A stretch of DNA of 30,204 nucleotides from Bacteroidota bacterium (GCA_023417065.1 JAEZGH010000153.1:1-30204), one strand, 5' to 3'; positions 7,483 to 15,987 are shown, counted from the first letter of the stretch. The notes: generated from the letters alone by a model not told the origin. A program made the numbers and translations.

Positions 7483-8097
7483 TCATTTAGCTCTTCCCGG
7501 CACGCCAACGACAGTTTCACCTTTGTTGACGTTTTGAAGGATAACGGCGCCCATGCCTATGCGCGCGTCGTCAGCAATGGATACGCCGTTGCGGATATTG
7601 CAATCTGATCCCAGCAAAACCCCAGATCCAATGTTTACTTCGCCGGCGACGTTGGTTCCGGGCATAACGGAAGTATAACTTCCTATGACGGTATCGTGAC
7701 CGACGGTACAGTTGAGGTTGAGCAGCACGTGTTCGCCTACGCGGATGTCGCATGTAAGGATAGTTCCTGCACATACTATGGTTCCGGCGCCCAGTGACAC
7801 CGTTGCATACTCCTGGATAATAGCCGCGGGATGAATCAGAACTGGTGACGAAAACGGACGATCGATTTTGTTCAGGATTTTTCGTTTCAACTGCGGATCC
7901 CCGATGGCGAATACGATGTTCATACCTGCTTCGACATCGTCTGCGCCTCCGAGCACAGGCAGACCTTTGACAACAGAGTCTTTGGGTTTGTGGTCATCAA
8001 GGAAACCCCTGACGTCCCATTCGCCGGAAGCATTGACCAGGGAAAGGATTTCGCGTCCCAGTCCGCCGGCACCAAAGATGAAGAGGGGTTTTCTCAT
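7483..8097 (-). CDS. PglD-like sugar O/N-acetyltransferase
   Basis: A 204-residue acyltransferase of the NeuD/PglD family. The N-terminal Rossmann-like PglD domain starts FIFGAGGLGREIL and includes GFLDD and FAIGDPQLKRKI. The C-terminal part is a left-handed beta-helix built from hexapeptide repeats (VGEHVLLNLNCTVGHDTVIG onward, including IGSGVLLGSDCNI) and ends in VVGVPGRAK. H134 in VGHDTVIG sits at the position of the catalytic His of Campylobacter PglD. Known members acetylate UDP-4-amino-sugars with acetyl-CoA and act as trimers in the cytoplasm. Its ATG overlaps the stop of the upstream paralogue by 4 bases (ATGA), so the two are translationally coupled. It is the last gene of the PglE/XrtF operon and converges with the glycosyltransferase fusion. 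Substrate is inferred from context. Confidence 0.85.
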   Translation of the reverse strand: MRKPLFIFGAGGLGREILSLVNASGEWDVRGFLDDHKPKDSVVKGLPVLGGADDVEAGMNIVFAIGDPQLKRKILNKIDRPFSSPVLIHPAAIIQEYATVSLGAGTIVCAGTILTCDIRVGEHVLLNLNCTVGHDTVIGSYTSVMPGTNVAGEVNIGSGVLLGSDCNIRNGVSIADDARIGMGAVILQNVNKGETVVGVPGRAK

Positions 8098-8717
8098 AAA
8101 GATTCGGCAGGGTGATATTTAATGATCCTTCCGGGATTGCCAACCACAACGGCGTAGTCAGGCACGTCGCTGATGACGACAGCACCGGCACCAATCGTTG
8201 CCCAGGCCCCGATTTTTTTTCCGGGAATGACAACTGCCCCCGCACCAACGAAAGTACCTTCGCCAATGGTTACTGTTCCGCAGATCACAGAACCCGGTGC
8301 GATATGAACGAAGTCGCCGATGATGCAGTCATGGTCAATCTGTGCACCGGTGTTCACGATGGTGTGATTGCCGATACGTGTTTGTGCCTGGACTATAGCG
8401 CCATGGAGGATCATGTTTCCCGTTCCTATGCTGCATCTCGGTGAAAGGGTTGCAGTTCGGTGAATCGCATTCGTAAAGGCGTGAGCAGTACGTAATGCTA
8501 CCTTTTTCCGGACGCGGTTATCACCAATCGCAATTATTGCCTTTGCCTGGGGTTCGTAGTCGGGCTGATAGGTTCCTTTCTGTGGAACCCCAAACAAATC
8601 CCCCGAATACTTTGGATCGAAAACAGCCAGTACATCATGACCCGATTCCAGCAAGCTGTCAACGACAACGCGCGCATGTTCTCCACCGCCCTGAAGTATT
8701 ATCCGTTCCTGTGTCAT
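8094..8717 (-). CDS. NeuD/PglD-family acetyltransferase, second copy
   Basis: A 207-residue protein paralogous to its downstream neighbour. The PglD N-domain starts IILQGGGEHARVVVDSLLE and includes IAIGDNRVRKK. The beta-helix has repeats such as IGNHTIVNTGAQIDHD and IGEGTFVGAGAVVIPG, and ends VVVGNPGRIIKYHPAESL. The predicted catalytic His is H129 in IDHDCIIG. The ATG at 8717 is chosen because the conserved domain begins at once; the frame is open to 8798, but those residues lie in the 44-bp spacer after the XrtF partner gene. Its sequence is clearly diverged from the other copy, so the two probably act on different amino-sugars or positions, for example acetyl versus another acyl group. It could be the true PglD of the pathway and the neighbour an accessory one; the sequence alone does not decide. 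Confidence 0.85.
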   Translation of the reverse strand: MTQERIILQGGGEHARVVVDSLLESGHDVLAVFDPKYSGDLFGVPQKGTYQPDYEPQAKAIIAIGDNRVRKKVALRTAHAFTNAIHRTATLSPRCSIGTGNMILHGAIVQAQTRIGNHTIVNTGAQIDHDCIIGDFVHIAPGSVICGTVTIGEGTFVGAGAVVIPGKKIGAWATIGAGAVVISDVPDYAVVVGNPGRIIKYHPAESL

Positions 8718-8761
8718 AATCTTAAAAATAACAATTCCTTCCTGTCCTGAAGTATCTGGTG

Positions 8762-9193
8762 TCATTTTTCCCGCGGAATCTTGTGGGACTGTTCCCATGC
8801 TTTCCTTTGATAGTAATAGGCGGGAATCAGAAGCAGCAACAGCGTTGGGTTGAGTATTAGTCGATGTAAATATGAAATCAACGGCCCATTATAACCGGGG
8901 AAGTAAAGTTTGAGAACAAAGTAGGGAATGAGGAACAGGATTACGCCGGCGAGTTGAACCCAGAGTGCGAAAATTACATACTTGCGCTCGACGAACAGAG
9001 CGTAAATGATGCCTATCATGAAAGCATCGTTGAGAATGAAGCGAATGGTGCGGTTGACGAGAAATTTGTGAATGGATGAAAGCTCAGGGAAGAGTGCCCC
9101 TGCCGGATCCAGCTTTTGAAAAAGATACACCACAACCAGTCCTATGGCGCAGGCGCTGCCGATGAGCCAACGGTTAAGCTGATTTTTTTTCAT
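8762..9193 (-). CDS. Exosortase F-associated membrane protein
   Basis: A 143-residue inner-membrane protein with about four hydrophobic helices (residues 9-26, 47-66, 72-95, 110-128). It matches in size, topology and position the small protein that accompanies XrtF in Bacteroidota. Recognisable features are the NRTIRFILND segment after the first loop, the YLHRLILNPTLLLLLIP stretch, and the charged tail YYYQRKAWEQSHK. The role is unknown; a structural partner or specificity factor for the exosortase is the usual guess. Its ATG lies 20 bp inside the end of xrtF, and the overlap contains an uninterrupted run of eight A on the coding strand. This indicates translational coupling and raises the possibility of slippage. 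It is followed after 44 bp by the acetyltransferase genes. Confidence 0.82.
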   Translation of the reverse strand: MKKNQLNRWLIGSACAIGLVVVYLFQKLDPAGALFPELSSIHKFLVNRTIRFILNDAFMIGIIYALFVERKYVIFALWVQLAGVILFLIPYFVLKLYFPGYNGPLISYLHRLILNPTLLLLLIPAYYYQRKAWEQSHKIPREK

Positions 9194-9722
9194 GCTTCGC
9201 GTTTAATCCGGAGTAACGCTTAACCCACCATACCCATAACACAAAAATGACGACATACAGGATGGCGGTGAAAAAATACTTATGCGTGAAGTACATTGCA
9301 TTCGGCAGATATTCTGATACAAAGAACAGCAACGTAATCCTTACAAGGTTCATCAGATGAATGATCAGAAGTCCGGTTGGGATAAACCACAACAGGTTTT
9401 TTGATATCGGACCGAATGCCAGCAGGAAGGCCACGAAGATGATCATGGTGTTTATACCATTGCAGCCTTCGAATACGGAAAGGCGTGTTCGTCCGAGGTA
9501 ATTGATATCGGTTGTAGGTTTACGTTCGTCGTCTTCAGCCACGACATGGTATCCGCACACATTCAGAACGAAGGCGGTCTGTTCAGACACCACATGCGTT
9601 ACTGGGTCTGGCTTTGGTTCAAATGACGTGATGTATAATCCATACAGGAGATTTCCGACCAGGTAGATTCCCACGAACTTAACAAGGAACAAGATGGTAG
9701 GCCTGAATTCGGAAAACGACAT
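9174..9722 (-). CDS. xrtF: Exosortase family protein XrtF
   Basis: A 182-residue polytopic membrane cysteine protease/transpeptidase of the exosortase/archaeosortase superfamily. The three family residues are in place: C87 in FEGCNGINTMIIF, R128 in HLMNLVRITLLFF and H147 in MYFTHKYFF. Each lies next to a predicted membrane helix (about 10-30, 86-104, 109-135, 148-167). The short length and the N-terminal helix followed by a long outer loop fit the Bacteroidota-type XrtF. Exosortases are thought to recognise a C-terminal signal (motif, helix, basic cluster), cut it, and join the protein to a surface component. The substrate of XrtF is not known. It sits 91 bp after a PglE-like aminotransferase gene and overlaps its partner gene, all within a sugar-nucleotide operon. 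No candidate substrate is visible in the window. Confidence 0.9.
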   Translation of the reverse strand: MSFSEFRPTILFLVKFVGIYLVGNLLYGLYITSFEPKPDPVTHVVSEQTAFVLNVCGYHVVAEDDERKPTTDINYLGRTRLSVFEGCNGINTMIIFVAFLLAFGPISKNLLWFIPTGLLIIHLMNLVRITLLFFVSEYLPNAMYFTHKYFFTAILYVVIFVLWVWWVKRYSGLNAKHEKKSA

Positions 9723-9813
9723 GCTATGGTTTCAATTTGTGTTTTCTGATGAAGGTCGCGATAACAATCCGCTTTTTCTGTTCCTCGGTCTGAATAATTA
9801 CACCCGAGCGCGA

Positions 9814-10941
9814 TTACATCAATCCGGCAATCGTTTCACACACGCGCTCAAGATCCTCAGACCGAAGGTTGGAACCAGACGGAAGGCAGAGTCCTCTTTC
9901 GAACAGATGCTCTGAAACGCCATTCGTGTACGCTGGCGCATCGGCAAACACGGGCTGACAGTGCATAGGCTTCCACAAAGGCCGCGTCTCGATGTTTTTC
10001 TTATCCAGTGCAATGCGAATATCCTCTCGCGTTACGCCACACTTGTCAGGATCTATCAAAATCGTCGTGAGCCAGCGGTTGGCGTAACAGTTTTCCGGTT
10101 CGCTGGTGAAGGTAATGCCATCAATTCGTCCCAATTCACGTTGGTAATAGGCGAAGTTTTCGCGGCGCCGGCGTACCCACTCATCGAGTACCATCAGCTG
10201 TCCTCTTCCAATTCCCGCCGCAACGTTGCTGAGGCGGTAGTTATATCCAATGGCTGAGTGTTGATAATGCGGTGCCTGATCACGGGCCTGTGTAGCAAGA
10301 AACCGTGCTCTTTCCAAAAACGCTGCCTCACGGGAAACAAGGGCGCCGCCACCCGAGGTGGTAATGATCTTGTTGCCGTTGAACGAAAAGATTCCCATCA
10401 GCCCGAAGGTTCCGGTCTGACGATTGTTATATCGCGCACCAAGCGCTTCGGCAGCATCCTCGATCAGTGGAATCTCGTATTCATTGCAGACCGCGACTAT
10501 TTCTTCAATTTTCGCTGGCATCCCGTAGAGATGGACGAGGATTACTGCCTTGGGTTTATTCCCGGTTTTTTGGATACGATCTTCAATCGCTTTGCGGAGG
10601 AGTGCCGGGTCCATATTCCAGGTCTCAGCTTCAGAATCTACAAAAACCGGCTGGGCCCCCTGATATACAATTGGATTGCACGAAGCAGAAAAGGTGAATG
10701 ACGAGCATATTACCTCATCGCCGCGCTGAACGCCCAACATGATGAGTGCGAGATGTATGGCGGCCGTACCTGATGAAAGCACCGCGCAATCTGTAGTCTT
10801 GCAATATGTACTGAGTTCTTTTTCGAATTGTGTGAGATGCGGTCCGACTGGTGATATCCAGTTGGTATCGAAGGCTTCCTGCACAAACTTTATTTCCTTC
10901 CCGCCCATATGGGGGGATGAGAGCCAGATTTTTGCTTCCAT
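9814..10941 (-). CDS. PglE-like PLP-dependent sugar aminotransferase (DegT/DnrJ/EryC1/StrS)
   Basis: A 375-residue fold-type I aminotransferase of the DegT/DnrJ/EryC1/StrS family. The N-terminal wording KIWLSSPHMGGKE and TNWISPVGP closely resembles Campylobacter PglE (LSPPHMSGNE, NYIAPLG), which converts UDP-4-keto-6-deoxy-GlcNAc to the 4-amino sugar using glutamate. PLP contacts seen are SSGTAAIHLAL, D162 in IEDAAEALGA, and the Schiff-base Lys K191 in FSFNGNKIITT. The size is normal for the family. The ATG at 10941 is chosen over an in-frame TTG one codon upstream. It is the first gene of the minus-strand operon with xrtF, its partner and two acetyltransferases. It is divergent from the eight-PAS kinase operon. 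The keto-sugar donor enzyme is probably the dehydratase at 16867. A close alternative is another 4-amino-4-deoxysugar transaminase. Confidence 0.88.
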   Translation of the reverse strand: MEAKIWLSSPHMGGKEIKFVQEAFDTNWISPVGPHLTQFEKELSTYCKTTDCAVLSSGTAAIHLALIMLGVQRGDEVICSSFTFSASCNPIVYQGAQPVFVDSEAETWNMDPALLRKAIEDRIQKTGNKPKAVILVHLYGMPAKIEEIVAVCNEYEIPLIEDAAEALGARYNNRQTGTFGLMGIFSFNGNKIITTSGGGALVSREAAFLERARFLATQARDQAPHYQHSAIGYNYRLSNVAAGIGRGQLMVLDEWVRRRRENFAYYQRELGRIDGITFTSEPENCYANRWLTTILIDPDKCGVTREDIRIALDKKNIETRPLWKPMHCQPVFADAPAYTNGVSEHLFERGLCLPSGSNLRSEDLERVCETIAGLM

Positions 10942-11099
10942 CAAGGTGAATAGAATACCCGTTTATTTTTCGACCGCAAAGAAACGACGCGTTTATCTGT
11001 AAAACAAGTAGCGGGTGTTTATGCGGGATGAAGGCTCTGGTCAGGATCAGTCTTCCTTGCAATCGTTTGTCTTGTGCAGGAATCGATTGCTCATGTTTT

Positions 11100-11130
11100 T
11101 CCTGATTTTTCAGGATCAGGGATTCCCTGA
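11100..11130. promoter_or_regulatory. Hairpin plus TCAGG-N5-CCTGA palindrome, copy 3
   Basis: TCCTGA, TTTT, TCAGGA (11100-11115) is a perfect 6-bp stem with a 4-base loop. It abuts TCAGGGATTCCCTGA (11116-11130), a 15-base palindrome with 7-bp arms. The order and the core match 4205-4246; the core also recurs at 3954-3972. Confidence 0.5.
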
Positions 11131-11449
11131 CATATATCTCGGGGCAAGGGTCAAGCTTTGTAAGACGTTATGCACCGACACGTATACCCCGCTTGTATCC
11201 TCTGCTGACAACCAACGGAACGGCTGTGAAAAAGTACATTGTCATAAGTTGGATTCATCTTGCTTTTCGTCGGAATAACAATTTTGAAGTGGTCAGATCA
11301 ACCAAAATACCAACGCATTCACGTGAACGTCTGTGATGGCTCCCTTATAAATCCGGTAGATGCCATTAACTGGTGTCAATTGCCAGGTCCGTATTTCGGG
11401 ATGATTTTCGGAAAAAACTACATCGTAGGCTATCCCTGCCTCTCCTTAC

Positions 11450-11468
11450 ACAAATTTGTAGATCAAAT
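11450..11468. promoter_or_regulatory. Overlapping palindromes upstream of the kinase start
   Basis: ACAAATTTGT (11450-11459) is a perfect 10-base palindrome. It overlaps ATTTG-TAGAT-CAAAT (11454-11468). They end 17 bp before the kinase ATG, where a repressor or activator could act. Confidence 0.3.
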
Positions 11469-11485
11469 GCTTTCCCGGGTTTGCC

Positions 11486-14400
11486 ATGCAGTTGTCCGAT
11501 AAAAACAAGAACTTTTTTACAAGGGCTTCGAACGGAAATAGCTCACTGTCGGCTCATACCCTCGTGCTGCTTTTTCTTGCGATAAGCATTGTGTGGTGGT
11601 TCGTTTCAGGTTATGTTCAAGGGTTATTGGAGTCTTATTCATGGGGCGCTGACATCAACTTCCGATCGATCAGTTCACTGATTTACATCGGCGTCATCGG
11701 TGTGTTTCTTCATGTCAGCATAAGCCGCGGCCAGCAGTTCAGCAACAAAACAGATTCGCATCAATTATCATACTACGACGCTTGCCTCTATCCAATATTC
11801 ATTCTCGATCGCAGTAAGCTCACCATTCTGGATGCAAATCCGGCAGCGACAAAACTCTATGGATTTTCCAGGAACGAGTTCCTGAAGAAACGGATACAAT
11901 CCTTTCAGGAAGAGCCCGTTGAACCTGTCGAATCAGTGAAACAGGAAGCCAGTCACAAGAACAGATCCAACCAATCCTTCAAAGTTGTGATGTACTGGCA
12001 ATCTATGTTGGTGGATGGGTCGGAAGTGTACTGTCTGCACGTGCTCAACTTTCTTGGCGTTATTCCTGACGGGTCAATTAATTTGTCCTGGGAAGCCAAC
12101 GAAAAGTTTTTGTTACAGAAGATGAAGGGCCTTGAAGAAAGCCTCGGCCGACTTGCCTCTCAAATTGCTGCGCACGATAGTCTTACACACGTGCCAACTG
12201 CTGGTACACACTCTTCCGTGTCAGGAAGAGGTCCGGACCTCGCTGAACTAGTCGACTCGCTCGATGACGTGGTGTGGTGCTTCAACGTGCAGGATATGCA
12301 GTTTGAATTTCTGAGTAGTTCGATCGCACGTGTCTTTGAAATTTCAAGAGAAGACCTACTCAAGGATCGCAGCGGCTGGGAATCGTGTATGTACCCGCCC
12401 GACCGCAGTATTATTCCGCAGCGTCTGGAGGCCATTGCGAAAGCGGCTTCGGCTGAGCATCAATTCAGGATTGTAACTGCCAGTGGAAAAGTCAAATGGG
12501 TTTCGGAGCATTTAAAGATGGTGCGTGATGACCAGGGTAATCTGATTCGCATCAGGGGGGTCACGAGAGACATCACGCTTAGAAGACAAAATGAAGAGGC
12601 ATTGCGCCACCGCCAGTCGCTGCTGGACAGCGTGTTCAACAATGGTCATGAAGATTTCCTCGTGCTCAATCGCGAAGGAGTTGTTATAATCTTCAATCAG
12701 CGATCAAGACGCCCGAGCGCTATTTTCAATTCCACACCCGAACCTGGGAAAAGCTTTTTCAGTTCTCTGGTCAGAGATCAGTACCTGATTATTGAAAACC
12801 GTTTCCGGCAGATGCTGATCACCAAATCTACCATTTCTGAAGAAGTGAGGATTGATTCGGGTGATGGCAATCCCATTTGGTATACCTATTCGTTTGTTCC
12901 GGTGCTCGATGATTCGGGTGAGGTCAGGAACGTGTGCTTCCGGGGACGCGATATCACGGACTCGAAAGGCATGGAGAACGCGTTTCACATGACGAAGAAA
13001 AACATGGAGGCGCTGATCAACAATACTGCAGACTGGCTTTGGTCGGTCGATCACTGCGGGCGATTGACAACGGTGAACGACGCCCTCCGAAATTACTTCC
13101 GCTACCAGCATAGCATCGTGCTCGATCTTCGGAAAAGTATTCCGCAGACTGGTCCGTTTGATGAGAAGTGGACGAGGAACCTTGATCTCGCCTTGAAAGG
13201 CCAGCAGATGCGAATGACAGGTCGATACGAGGACACACAGGGGGAAGCGCGCTATTTCGAAGCGACGCTCAATCCCATTTGGGAGAAAGGTGTCGTGGTG
13301 GGCGCCGCATGTTTTCTTCACGACACGACGATGGCTCAGGTTATGCTTCAAAAGAGCATCGAACTCAATCGCCGGTTTCGCCTTGTCTCCAAAGCTGCCA
13401 ATGATGCGGTGTGGGAGTGGAAAAAGAACTCAAACCGTATTCTCTGGAATCGCGCGATCAGCACCGTGTTTGGATATAAACCAGGCGATATACCCGATTT
13501 CATCTCCCTGATCGACCTCGTTCATCCGGATGACCGCACAAGGTTTTCCAATGACCTGACTTGCCATGCGGAAGCGGGAGAACGGGTGTGGTCCAGTCGT
13601 CTGCGTTTCCTGGCCGCGGATGGCAACTATCGCCACGTGTTATGCCGCGTCTACATGCACTATCTCAAGAACGACCCCGAAATCATTGTAGGATCGCTGC
13701 AGGATATCACGAGACTCGTCGAAGCGGAACATGCAGAACGCCTTGGAAATGAAAGGTATCAGCTCGCCGCCCGTGCCACCGGTGACGCAGTCTATGAGCA
13801 CGACATCAATACTAATACAATTTTCTGGAGCGAAGGGTACCATGATCTCTTCAAATACCCAGTGACTACGGAATCGGGCGAGCACTGGCTGGAAAAGATT
13901 CATCCCGACGATTGTGACAAAATCAGAACATCGTATCAGAGTATTCTCGACTCGTGCGACGCGACGAGTTGGAGAGGGGAGTACCGACTCCGGCGAAAGG
14001 ACGGAAGTTATGCCTACGTATTTGATCGCGGATTCGTTGTTCGCAATGAGTCAGGTAAACCGCTGCGCGTGATTGGAGCGGTGATGGATCAGACGGAAAA
14101 AATGAAATACATCGCAGAGATCCGGAAGCTTTCTACGGTGGCGAGTCGCACAAACAGCCTGGTTCTCATTTGTCGCGATGACTTTACAATTGAATGGGCG
14201 AATGAATCTTTCCTCCGTGAGATGGGTGTCGGCCTGGACGGGATAACGAACAAGCCCGCGCAGCAATTCTTTTCGGAGCGCCTTGAGAATCCTTTTGCGT
14301 TTTCGACAATCATGTCGTGCTTAAGCGCGGGTGAGAATGGAATGGAAGAGTTGGGGATTCGCGATGCGACGGGCTCAGTGTCGTGGTGGCGTCTCGATGC

Positions 14401-15613
14401 TTCGCCAACGCAAACCCACGCGGGGCTCGAACGACAATTCATTATGATCCTTACCAATATTTCCGAGCAAAAGGAATATGAAGGCAAAATACTGAATGTG
14501 GCACGCGAGCTGGCGAACCTGATTGAACGCGCCAATGCCGTTATCTTCGGAGTGGATCGCAATGGATATGTGAATGAATGGAACAAAGTGACAGCAGCTG
14601 TCACCGGGTATTCGAAGAACGAGGTCTTGGGAAGAAAACTCGTTAGTGTTATTTCCGGCATTGATGAAAGTCACCCGGTAATCGCGGGACTGACGAGTGA
14701 CAAATCAATATCGAATGTCGAATTTGTTTTTCCCTCTAAGGACGGAAAGGAAATAATGCTGCTGATAAATGCTACCCCGCGTCGCGATGTTGATGGAGTT
14801 GTTACCGGCGCATTGATTGTCGGACAGGACGTTACCGAGTTGGTAGAATACCGCAACGCGCTGGAGCGGAAGGTGGAAGAACGGACACGTGAATTAAACG
14901 AGGCGCTCCAGCAGCAAATTGAATTGGTGAATATGAACCGTAGATTTGTATCGGTGGCGTCACACGAGTTCCGCACTCCTTTATCAACGATCAATTTTTC
15001 CGCAACCTATCTCCGCCGGTATGGAAAGAAGATTAGCGAAGTGGAAACGGAACACAAGTTGGCTACGATTCAACAGCAGGTAAAGCACATGAGTTTTTTG
15101 CTGGAGGATGTACTGACTATCAGCAAAAATGAATCGAACAAGATCAAGGTGAACCTTGTTTCCGTTGACATCGCAGCTTTGTTGTCTGTTATCGCAAAAG
15201 AGGTTAGTGAAGCACACGGAAACAGTCACGTAGTTTCAGTTACCCAATTGCATGATCAGCCTGGATTTCACATGCCGGGTGATCCCAATCTCCTGCGGAA
15301 TATCTTCGTCAATCTGATAAATAATGCAATCAAGTTTTCTCCAGGTAAGGATCGTGTTGCAATTACCATCGGGATAGCCGATAATAGTGTGGTCTTTACA
15401 GTAAAAGACGATGGAATCGGAATTCCGCCGGAAGACATTCCTAAAGTATTTGATGCTTTCCACCGCGGTGGCAATTCATCAGGCATTCAGGGTACCGGTC
15501 TTGGACTGAATATCGTGAAACGCGCTGTTGAACTATTGTCAGGGAGTATAAGCATCGAAAGTACGCCGGGGATGGGATCAACGTTTACTGTCAAGTTGCC
15601 AATATTGTCATGA
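11486..15613 (+). CDS. Membrane-anchored eight-PAS sensor histidine kinase
   Basis: A very large (1375-residue) sensor kinase. Two membrane helices (about 25-46 and 63-79) flank a short outer loop of about 16 residues, so sensing is probably cytoplasmic through the PAS array. Eight PAS/PAC units can be read, starting near residues 96, 249, 374, 507, 625, 755, 880 and 1010; units 2, 5 and 6 are of the PAS_3 type with HPDD/YPPD and a PAC ending in DIT or DQT. A coiled coil (ERKVEERTRELNEALQQQ) leads to the H-box ASHEFRTP with H1160. The ATPase domain has NLINNAIKFS, DDGIGIP and GTGLGLNIVKRAVEL. The stop overlaps the next gene by 4 bases (ATGA). It heads a three-gene signalling operon between the XrtF operon and the dehydratase gene. 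The ligand is unknown. Confidence 0.95.
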   Translation: MQLSDKNKNFFTRASNGNSSLSAHTLVLLFLAISIVWWFVSGYVQGLLESYSWGADINFRSISSLIYIGVIGVFLHVSISRGQQFSNKTDSHQLSYYDACLYPIFILDRSKLTILDANPAATKLYGFSRNEFLKKRIQSFQEEPVEPVESVKQEASHKNRSNQSFKVVMYWQSMLVDGSEVYCLHVLNFLGVIPDGSINLSWEANEKFLLQKMKGLEESLGRLASQIAAHDSLTHVPTAGTHSSVSGRGPDLAELVDSLDDVVWCFNVQDMQFEFLSSSIARVFEISREDLLKDRSGWESCMYPPDRSIIPQRLEAIAKAASAEHQFRIVTASGKVKWVSEHLKMVRDDQGNLIRIRGVTRDITLRRQNEEALRHRQSLLDSVFNNGHEDFLVLNREGVVIIFNQRSRRPSAIFNSTPEPGKSFFSSLVRDQYLIIENRFRQMLITKSTISEEVRIDSGDGNPIWYTYSFVPVLDDSGEVRNVCFRGRDITDSKGMENAFHMTKKNMEALINNTADWLWSVDHCGRLTTVNDALRNYFRYQHSIVLDLRKSIPQTGPFDEKWTRNLDLALKGQQMRMTGRYEDTQGEARYFEATLNPIWEKGVVVGAACFLHDTTMAQVMLQKSIELNRRFRLVSKAANDAVWEWKKNSNRILWNRAISTVFGYKPGDIPDFISLIDLVHPDDRTRFSNDLTCHAEAGERVWSSRLRFLAADGNYRHVLCRVYMHYLKNDPEIIVGSLQDITRLVEAEHAERLGNERYQLAARATGDAVYEHDINTNTIFWSEGYHDLFKYPVTTESGEHWLEKIHPDDCDKIRTSYQSILDSCDATSWRGEYRLRRKDGSYAYVFDRGFVVRNESGKPLRVIGAVMDQTEKMKYIAEIRKLSTVASRTNSLVLICRDDFTIEWANESFLREMGVGLDGITNKPAQQFFSERLENPFAFSTIMSCLSAGENGMEELGIRDATGSVSWWRLDASPTQTHAGLERQFIMILTNISEQKEYEGKILNVARELANLIERANAVIFGVDRNGYVNEWNKVTAAVTGYSKNEVLGRKLVSVISGIDESHPVIAGLTSDKSISNVEFVFPSKDGKEIMLLINATPRRDVDGVVTGALIVGQDVTELVEYRNALERKVEERTRELNEALQQQIELVNMNRRFVSVASHEFRTPLSTINFSATYLRRYGKKISEVETEHKLATIQQQVKHMSFLLEDVLTISKNESNKIKVNLVSVDIAALLSVIAKEVSEAHGNSHVVSVTQLHDQPGFHMPGDPNLLRNIFVNLINNAIKFSPGKDRVAITIGIADNSVVFTVKDDGIGIPPEDIPKVFDAFHRGGNSSGIQGTGLGLNIVKRAVELLSGSISIESTPGMGSTFTVKLPILS

Positions 15614-15987
15614 AAAAACGTTTACTTGTAGTTGAGGATACTCCGGTTCTGGCGGAAAACATGGCGGACTTGTTTCGCATGGAAGGTTACGAGGTTGACA
15701 TATCCGAGAATGGGTTCGAGGGTCTGCAGCGTTTGAAGGAGAGCAAGTATGATCTGATCATAACAGACCTCGTCATGCCCGTGATGGATGGCGAGACACT
15801 AGTGAGTGAGATCAGAATCATGACACCCACCGTCCCCGTAATCGTACTTACCGCCCGTCATCTGGATGTCGTGTTGCAGGATGCCCTCCGGGCTGTAGGG
15901 GTTGACCTGATCCTCAATAAAACCGTTGAAATAGATTTGTTATTGGATTATGTTTCAAAACTTGCCGGAAGAAATGATGAACGATAA
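15610..15987 (+). CDS. Receiver-only response regulator
   Basis: A 125-residue receiver domain. Acidic residues E9-D10 (VVEDTP), phospho-acceptor D53 in ITDLVMP, switch Thr in LTARH, and K104 in LNKTVE. The Pro that normally follows this Lys is replaced by Thr, a mild deviation. No output domain. It starts within the stop of the eight-PAS kinase (4-base overlap), and its own 3' end overlaps the NarL-type regulator by 14 bases, so translation of all three is coupled. The likely job is to accept phosphate from the kinase and compete with, or relay to, the downstream transcription factor (inference). Confidence 0.9.
   Translation: MKKRLLVVEDTPVLAENMADLFRMEGYEVDISENGFEGLQRLKESKYDLIITDLVMPVMDGETLVSEIRIMTPTVPVIVLTARHLDVVLQDALRAVGVDLILNKTVEIDLLLDYVSKLAGRNDER

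Larger units (their letters stand above)
10942..11485. other. 544-bp divergent regulatory region
   Basis: Separates the minus-strand aminotransferase/XrtF operon from the plus-strand kinase operon. Short open frames here (11015-11278 and 11260-11502) show no domain, signal or conserved-looking composition and are left out. It contains a hairpin plus TCAGG-N5-CCTGA palindrome (11100-11130) and overlapping palindromes just upstream of the kinase start (11450-11468), so it probably carries both promoters and operators. Confidence 0.5.

Noticed and set aside
10942..11485. Plus-strand frames at 11015-11278 and 11260-11502 as genes upstream of the kinase
   Set aside because: No domain, signal peptide or regular composition; they cover palindromes and end in or near the kinase start in another frame.
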